A DNA stretch of 15,420 nt from an uncultured Collinsella sp. (GTDB taxonomy: Bacteria > Actinomycetota > Coriobacteriia > Coriobacteriales > Coriobacteriaceae), in the NCBI GenBank assembly GCA_934655755.1, contig CAKUHA010000026.1, positions 1 through 15,420 on the forward strand, written 5' to 3'. Position 1 is the stretch's first letter. Each line of letters starts with the position of its first letter. Below, in pieces: positions 12,260 through 15,420 of the stretch. Both the position numbers and the translations under genes were made by a program. The notes beneath the pieces were generated by a model. It saw nothing but the letters and a program-made list of their open reading frames with translations, was not told the DNA's origin and searched no databases.

Positions 12260-13180
12260 TTACATGAAGCCGCAGACGCGACCGATGATGCCGACGGCGA
12301 AGAGGGCCAGGATGATGACGATCGGGCTGACCTTCTTCTTGAGGAGCTTGCAGACCAGCAGGGTCAGGCACACGGCAGCAAGGCCGGGGATGAGCTGATC
12401 GAGGTTAGCCTGAAGCGTGGTGACCTTCACCTGATCAAGGGCAGTGGCACCGACGGAGTTGTACATCGTCAGTGCTTCCTTGACGCCCTCGGAACCGGAA
12501 GGCAGGTTGGCCCAGTCAATGAAGGCGCCGGCAGACTGCGTAACCTTGGAGACGACCGGGGTGAAGGAGATGGACACCCAGCGCTCGACCAGGGCACCGA
12601 TGATGAACATACCCAGGATGGAAGCACCCTCGGTGACCTTGCCCATCAGACCACCGGAGAGGTCCTTGGCGATGGAGGAGCCGACCTTGTAGCCAAACTC
12701 CTGCGTGTACCACAGGAAAGCGTAACGGATGATGTTCCACGCGAAGAAGAACAGCAGCGGGCCGGCAATGCTACCGGACAGGGCCAGGGAAGCGCCCAGA
12801 GCGCCCAGGATCGGGCGAAGGGTGAACCAGAAGGCGGGGTCGCCGACGCCGGCGAGCGGGCCCATCATACCGACCTTGACGCCCTGGATGGCGACGTCGT
12901 CGATCGGAGCACCGTTGGCGCGCTCCTCCTCGAGAGCGAGGGTAACGCCAATGACGGGGGCGGAAACATAGGGATGGGTGTTATAGAACTCCAGGTGGCG
13001 CTTAAGAGCGGCGATCTGGTCATCCTTGCTGGTGTAGAGCTTCTTGATCGCAGGGATCATTGCGAAGCACCAGCCGCCATTCTGCATACGCTCGTAGTTC
13101 CACGAGCCCTGAAGGAACTGATGACGGAAGCAAACCTTCTTGCGGTCAGCCTTGGTAAGCTGAATCTTGTTCTCTGCCAT
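12260..13180 (-). CDS. manZ: PTS mannose/fructose/sorbose-family IID component
   Basis: This 306-residue membrane protein starts at ATG 13180, with GGAGGGGAG (13197-13189) eight bases upstream; the GTG at 13189 overlaps that site and is rejected. It begins MAENKIQLTKADRKKVCFRH, and its FLQGSWNYERMQNGGWCFAMIP segment and 'GPLAGVGDPAFWFTLRPI' are typical of EIID. The N-terminal half is soluble or amphipathic. Hydrophobic segments cluster in the middle (LALSGSIAGPLLFFFAW) and at the C-terminus (VSPIVIILALFAVGIIGRVC). With EIIC it forms the sugar channel; in several bacteria this pair is also a bacteriocin and phage receptor. Third gene of the operon, 16 bases after EIIC. Confidence 0.95.
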   Translation of the reverse strand: MAENKIQLTKADRKKVCFRHQFLQGSWNYERMQNGGWCFAMIPAIKKLYTSKDDQIAALKRHLEFYNTHPYVSAPVIGVTLALEEERANGAPIDDVAIQGVKVGMMGPLAGVGDPAFWFTLRPILGALGASLALSGSIAGPLLFFFAWNIIRYAFLWYTQEFGYKVGSSIAKDLSGGLMGKVTEGASILGMFIIGALVERWVSISFTPVVSKVTQSAGAFIDWANLPSGSEGVKEALTMYNSVGATALDQVKVTTLQANLDQLIPGLAAVCLTLLVCKLLKKKVSPIVIILALFAVGIIGRVCGFM

Positions 13181-13196
13181 ATGTATCACTCCCCTC

Positions 13197-14015
13197 CTAC
13201 TCGTAATCGTTCAGAATGTCGCCGAGCGGGTCGCCGGAGCCACCGCCCATGCCGCCACCCTGCTTGGCCAGATCCTTAAGGCCAAGGTAGATGAGGGCAA
13301 GGGAGATGCCGATGAGGCCAAGGGCGATCAGCGTGAGCTGAGGGATGGCAGCAAGGACAAAGCCGAGGATGAAGAACGGCCAGGTCTCCTTGGTGGCCAT
13401 CATGTTGATGACCATGGCGTAACCGACGGAAGCGACCATGCCGCCGCCGACAGCCATGCCGCCGGACAGCCAGTCAGGCATAGCGTTGAGCGCGTTGGTA
13501 ACTGCCTCGGCCGGGATGATGCACAGCAGGACGGCCGGGATGGCGATACGAAGGCCCTGCATGAGGATGGCAGCGTACTGCCAGCGCTCGATGCCAGCGA
13601 AATCGCCCTTCTCGGCGCAACCGTCCATAGCGTGAGCGATAGCGGTAGCCAGGGTACGGCAGATCATGGTCAGGAACAGGCCGGCGACCGACAGCGGGAC
13701 GGCGACGGCGATGGCGGCGGTAACGGCCTTCGACGGATCGGTAGCGCCGCCGTTGAGGGCGAGCACCATGATAATCGAAGAAGCGACCGATGCCAGAGCA
13801 GCGTCAGGCGCGACGGCGGCGCCGACGTTAGCCCAGCCAAGGGCCATCATCTGGAGCGAACCGCCCAGGAGGATGCCCTCCTGAAGGTGACCGGTTACGA
13901 GACCGATAAGCGTGCATGCCACGAGCGGCTGATGGAACTGGAACTCATCCAGAATGCCTTCCATACCGGCAAGCAACGCGACAATCGCAACAAGCAGAAT
14001 AGTGATTGCAGACAT
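13197..14015 (-). CDS. manY: PTS mannose/fructose/sorbose-family IIC component
   Basis: This 272-residue, highly hydrophobic protein starts at ATG 14015 after AGGAGGG. The early segment 'FQFHQPLVACTLIGLVTGHL' and 'GGSLQMMALGWANVGAAVAPD' are the characteristic EIIC motifs around the sugar site. About eight to ten transmembrane segments are visible. The C-terminus is a Gly-rich cytoplasmic tail (KQGGGMGGGSGDPLGDI). The stop codon sits in the ribosome-binding site of the EIID gene, so the two are probably translated together. The substrate cannot be assigned from sequence alone; mannose or glucose is most likely, with fructose, sorbose or amino sugars possible. Confidence 0.95.
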   Translation of the reverse strand: MSAITILLVAIVALLAGMEGILDEFQFHQPLVACTLIGLVTGHLQEGILLGGSLQMMALGWANVGAAVAPDAALASVASSIIMVLALNGGATDPSKAVTAAIAVAVPLSVAGLFLTMICRTLATAIAHAMDGCAEKGDFAGIERWQYAAILMQGLRIAIPAVLLCIIPAEAVTNALNAMPDWLSGGMAVGGGMVASVGYAMVINMMATKETWPFFILGFVLAAIPQLTLIALGLIGISLALIYLGLKDLAKQGGGMGGGSGDPLGDILNDYE

Positions 14016-14033
14016 GTATCGGACCCTCCTTTA

Positions 14034-15023
14034 CTATGCTTGAGCGGCCAGTTCGGCCTTAGCTTTCTTCAACATGGCATCGAGATCCTCGGAGGAATCC
14101 GAAGGAACCTTGCGAACCTCGAACTTGACGCCCTTGGCCTTGAGGGCCTCGAGAGTCTTGACGTCGTCATCGCCCATAGCGACGGCGTTGGTGACGACGA
14201 CCTTGCCCTTGGAGTGGGCCATGGAACCGATGTTGGCTTCCTTGATGTCAACGCCGGCCTCGATGGCCTTGAGCAGATCCTGCGGGTTCTCGAAGAGCAG
14301 CATGGCCTTGGTATCACCAAAGCGCGTGTCCTTGACGACCTCGGCCATCTTCTTGATGGGCACGACGTTGGCATGGACTCCCGGAGGGGCAGCCTGCTCG
14401 ATCATGGTCTTGCGGAGCTCGTCGTGAGCAACGCCGTCGGAAACCACGATGATGCGGTTGGGGTTGATCTGCTTGGTCCACGTGGTGGCCACCTGACCAT
14501 GAAGCAGACGGGTGTCGATACGGACGTGGGCAATCTTGATGTGCCCATCGCCGATGACCGTTCCCGGAGGAATGGCGCCTGCAGGAGCAGCAGCGGCCGC
14601 AGCCGGCTTCTTCTCCTCGGGCTCCAGAGACTCGGGCTTGACGCGCACGCCAGCCTTAGCCTCAGTCACGAGATGTTTTGCGATCGCATGTGCAGTGTTC
14701 TTTGCGTCAAAGCGCTGCGAATATGCCTCGATGAGCATAGGCAGGTTGACACCGGTGACGATAGCCCAGGAATCGTGGCCCTCGATGAGCCCGCTGATCT
14801 GGTTGAACGGCGTGCCGCCCCACAGATCAACGAGGAAGAGCACCTGCTCCTGGTCCTCGAAGGAAGCGATTGCTTCCTCGACCTTGGCACGGAAGTCGTC
14901 GGGGCCCATGCTCGGCTCGAGCGAGACCACGGCTACAGACGGCTGATCGCCAAAGACCATCGAGCCCGTCTGCTTGATTCCAGCAGCCAAGTCCCCGTGG
15001 CTAGCAAGAACAATACTTACCAT
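14034..15023 (-). CDS. manX: PTS mannose-family fused IIAB component
   Basis: The protein is 329 residues from ATG 15023. AGGAGG (15036-15031) is seven bases from this ATG but only four from the GTG at 15026, so the ATG is preferred. The IIA domain covers about residues 1-130, with the phospho-accepting His9 in LASHGDLA and DLWGGTPFN. A Pro/Ala/Glu/Lys linker lies near 131-158. The IIB domain runs from about 160 to the end, with phospho-His175 in RIDTRLLHGQVATTW, the same number as in E. coli ManX. HPr passes phosphate to IIA, then IIB, then the sugar entering through IIC/IID. First gene of the operon, with a clear AT-rich leader upstream. Confidence 0.96.
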   Translation of the reverse strand: MVSIVLASHGDLAAGIKQTGSMVFGDQPSVAVVSLEPSMGPDDFRAKVEEAIASFEDQEQVLFLVDLWGGTPFNQISGLIEGHDSWAIVTGVNLPMLIEAYSQRFDAKNTAHAIAKHLVTEAKAGVRVKPESLEPEEKKPAAAAAAPAGAIPPGTVIGDGHIKIAHVRIDTRLLHGQVATTWTKQINPNRIIVVSDGVAHDELRKTMIEQAAPPGVHANVVPIKKMAEVVKDTRFGDTKAMLLFENPQDLLKAIEAGVDIKEANIGSMAHSKGKVVVTNAVAMGDDDVKTLEALKAKGVKFEVRKVPSDSSEDLDAMLKKAKAELAAQA

Positions 15024-15030
15024 CACATAA

Positions 15031-15036
15031 CCTCCT
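15031..15036 (-). promoter_or_regulatory. Strong ribosome-binding site of EIIAB
   Basis: AGGAGG on the minus strand, followed by TTATGTG. It decides the ATG at 15023 over the GTG at 15026. Confidence 0.8.
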
Positions 15037-15093
15037 TTTTGTCTACGTAATTCCTACACGACATGAAAGGAGTATACCTGTTTGTCTTGTGAA

Positions 15094-15121
15094 ATTATAG
15101 CTAAAACCGCAAAAGGTTGAA
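15094..15121 (-). promoter_or_regulatory. Likely promoter of the mannose PTS operon
   Basis: A perfect TATAAT on the minus strand (15099-15094) has TTCAAC (15121-15116) 16 bases upstream as a weak -35. The start site near 15087 gives a leader of about 64 bases. A second -10-like TATACT lies at 15076-15071 without a -35. Confidence 0.5.
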
Positions 15122-15124
15122 TTA

Positions 15125-15135
15125 TTTGTTTAAAC
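15125..15135. repeat. Direct repeat TTTGTTTAAAC, copy 1
   Basis: Eleven bases identical to 15287-15297, with the palindromic core GTTTAAAC. This copy ends right behind the -35 side of the PTS promoter candidate, a reasonable place for an operator or activator site. Confidence 0.4.
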
Positions 15136-15286
15136 GTCTAGGTTTGTTACAAATTGATTACATCGCTGATTTACAGCTCATTACCTGCTAAATCGTAGCT
15201 TATCAATCGATATTTTGACATATACAGGCACGCTGTTCATTACTACCGATTTTTAGGCGATCGGAATACACTCAATCCGGCGCAAT

Positions 15287-15297
15287 TTTGTTTAAAC
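15287..15297. repeat. Direct repeat TTTGTTTAAAC, copy 2
   Basis: Second identical 11-base copy, 162 bases from the first. The two could be a paired operator for a looping regulator; AT-rich DNA makes chance possible. Confidence 0.35.
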
Positions 15298-15349
15298 AGA
15301 CTGAGCTTGACTATTTGCATGGCTTATGCTCTAGCACAAGTAATCATTG

Positions 15350-15420
15350 GGTGTTCCTATAGTTTTGTCAACCGCCGGGGCTACTCCCGGTAGGGCACCC
15401 GGTCGCGCATCACGGCGTAT
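15350..15420 (-). mobile_element. Probable right end of an IS110-family insertion sequence
   Basis: On the minus strand a short coding tail ends at TAG (15383-15381). Ten bases further comes TTGACA (15371-15366), then AAACTATAGGAACACC. IS110-family elements typically carry a -35-like TTGACA just inside their right end, which forms a promoter with the left end when the element circularises. The exact boundary, around 15349-15352, is a guess. The rest lies outside the window. Confidence 0.4.
15381..15419 (-). CDS. C-terminal tail of a possible IS110-type transposase
   Basis: Only 12 codons and a stop are visible: YAVMRDRVPYRE. The pattern 'AVxRDxxPY' resembles the C-terminus of IS110/IS116-type transposases. 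The fragment is too short to be sure of the frame or family; the context of a right-end-like TTGACA supports it. Confidence 0.35.
   Translation of the reverse strand, partial: YAVMRDRVPYRE

Larger units (their letters stand above)
15037..15350. other. AT-rich regulatory region upstream of the mannose PTS operon
   Basis: About 310 bases without a credible gene, visibly AT-rich against the GC-rich coding DNA on its left. It holds the PTS promoter candidates, two 11-base repeats with GTTTAAAC cores, a TTTGTTACAAA palindrome (15143-15153) and an imperfect TATCAATCGATA palindrome (15200-15211). No sigma-54 (-24/-12) promoter was recognised, although sigma-54 drives mannose PTS operons in some Firmicutes. 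Confidence 0.6.

Noticed and set aside
13167..15050. A 627-codon plus-strand frame across the PTS genes
   Set aside because: It is antisense to three well-defined PTS proteins and shows no recognisable domain; it is a codon-bias shadow.
15080..15100. Rex-type operator (TTGTGAA half-site at 15087-15093)
   Set aside because: Only one half-site is present; the inverted partner is missing.
15037..15350. Sigma-54 promoter for the mannose PTS operon
   Set aside because: No TGGCAC-N5-TTGC-like GG/GC pair at the correct spacing was found on the minus strand.
1..15420. CRISPR array
   Set aside because: No regularly spaced repeats were seen; the only repeats are the tRNA fragments, the palindrome and the two 11-mers.

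Overview
The window is GC-rich and coding-dense, and looks like chromosomal DNA from an anaerobic actinobacterium of the Coriobacteriia. A Collinsella-like gut organism is the best guess. The reasons are the actinobacterial order fhaA-fhaB-pstP-rodA-pbpA-pknB, a mannose-family PTS followed by a DUF956 gene, and the codon bias. The genus is inferred from gene content, not from a marker gene.

Layout. (1) Positions 1-128, minus strand: the first 42 codons of dnaX, running off the left edge. (2) 244-954, plus: a small two-helix membrane protein of the YcxB-like type, closed by a long hairpin (1013-1058). (3) 1161-11242, plus: a cell-envelope signalling and wall-synthesis cluster. It holds a Ser/Thr kinase with a polytopic membrane tail, an FhaA-like DUF3662+FHA protein, an FhaB-like FHA protein, a PP2C phosphatase (PstP-like) with an unusually long N-terminus, one 956-residue protein that fuses a RodA/FtsW SEDS glycosyltransferase to a class B PBP transpeptidase, and a PASTA kinase of the PknB type. 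Genes overlap (GTGA, ATGA) or lie within about 15 bases of each other, except for about 130 bases before pknB. (4) 11295-11745: an intergenic zone with the pknB terminator, a tRNA-Arg(CCT) on the minus strand, a displaced copy of its 3' end with a second terminator-like hairpin, an inverted tRNA fragment, and a separate palindromic repeat. (5) 11741-15023, minus: a mannose-family PTS operon (EIIAB, EIIC, EIID), then a hairpin containing its own promoter, then DUF956. (6) 15037-15420: an AT-rich upstream region and, at the very edge, what looks like the right end of an IS110-family element.

How the genes work together. In mycobacteria the equivalent operon couples sensing of wall fragments (PASTA kinase), its reversal (PstP), phosphothreonine readers (FhaA, FhaB) and elongation-type peptidoglycan synthesis (RodA with PbpA). 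The same parts are here, but the polymerase and cross-linker are one polypeptide, and the first kinase, in the place where PknA might be expected, carries a large multi-helix membrane domain. The PTS half is a separate transcription unit for uptake and phosphorylation of a hexose, probably mannose or glucose.

The most noteworthy items are the RodA-PBP fusion, the polytopic kinase, the phosphatase N-terminal extension, the duplicated tRNA 3'-end/terminator module, and the promoter embedded in a terminator before DUF956.
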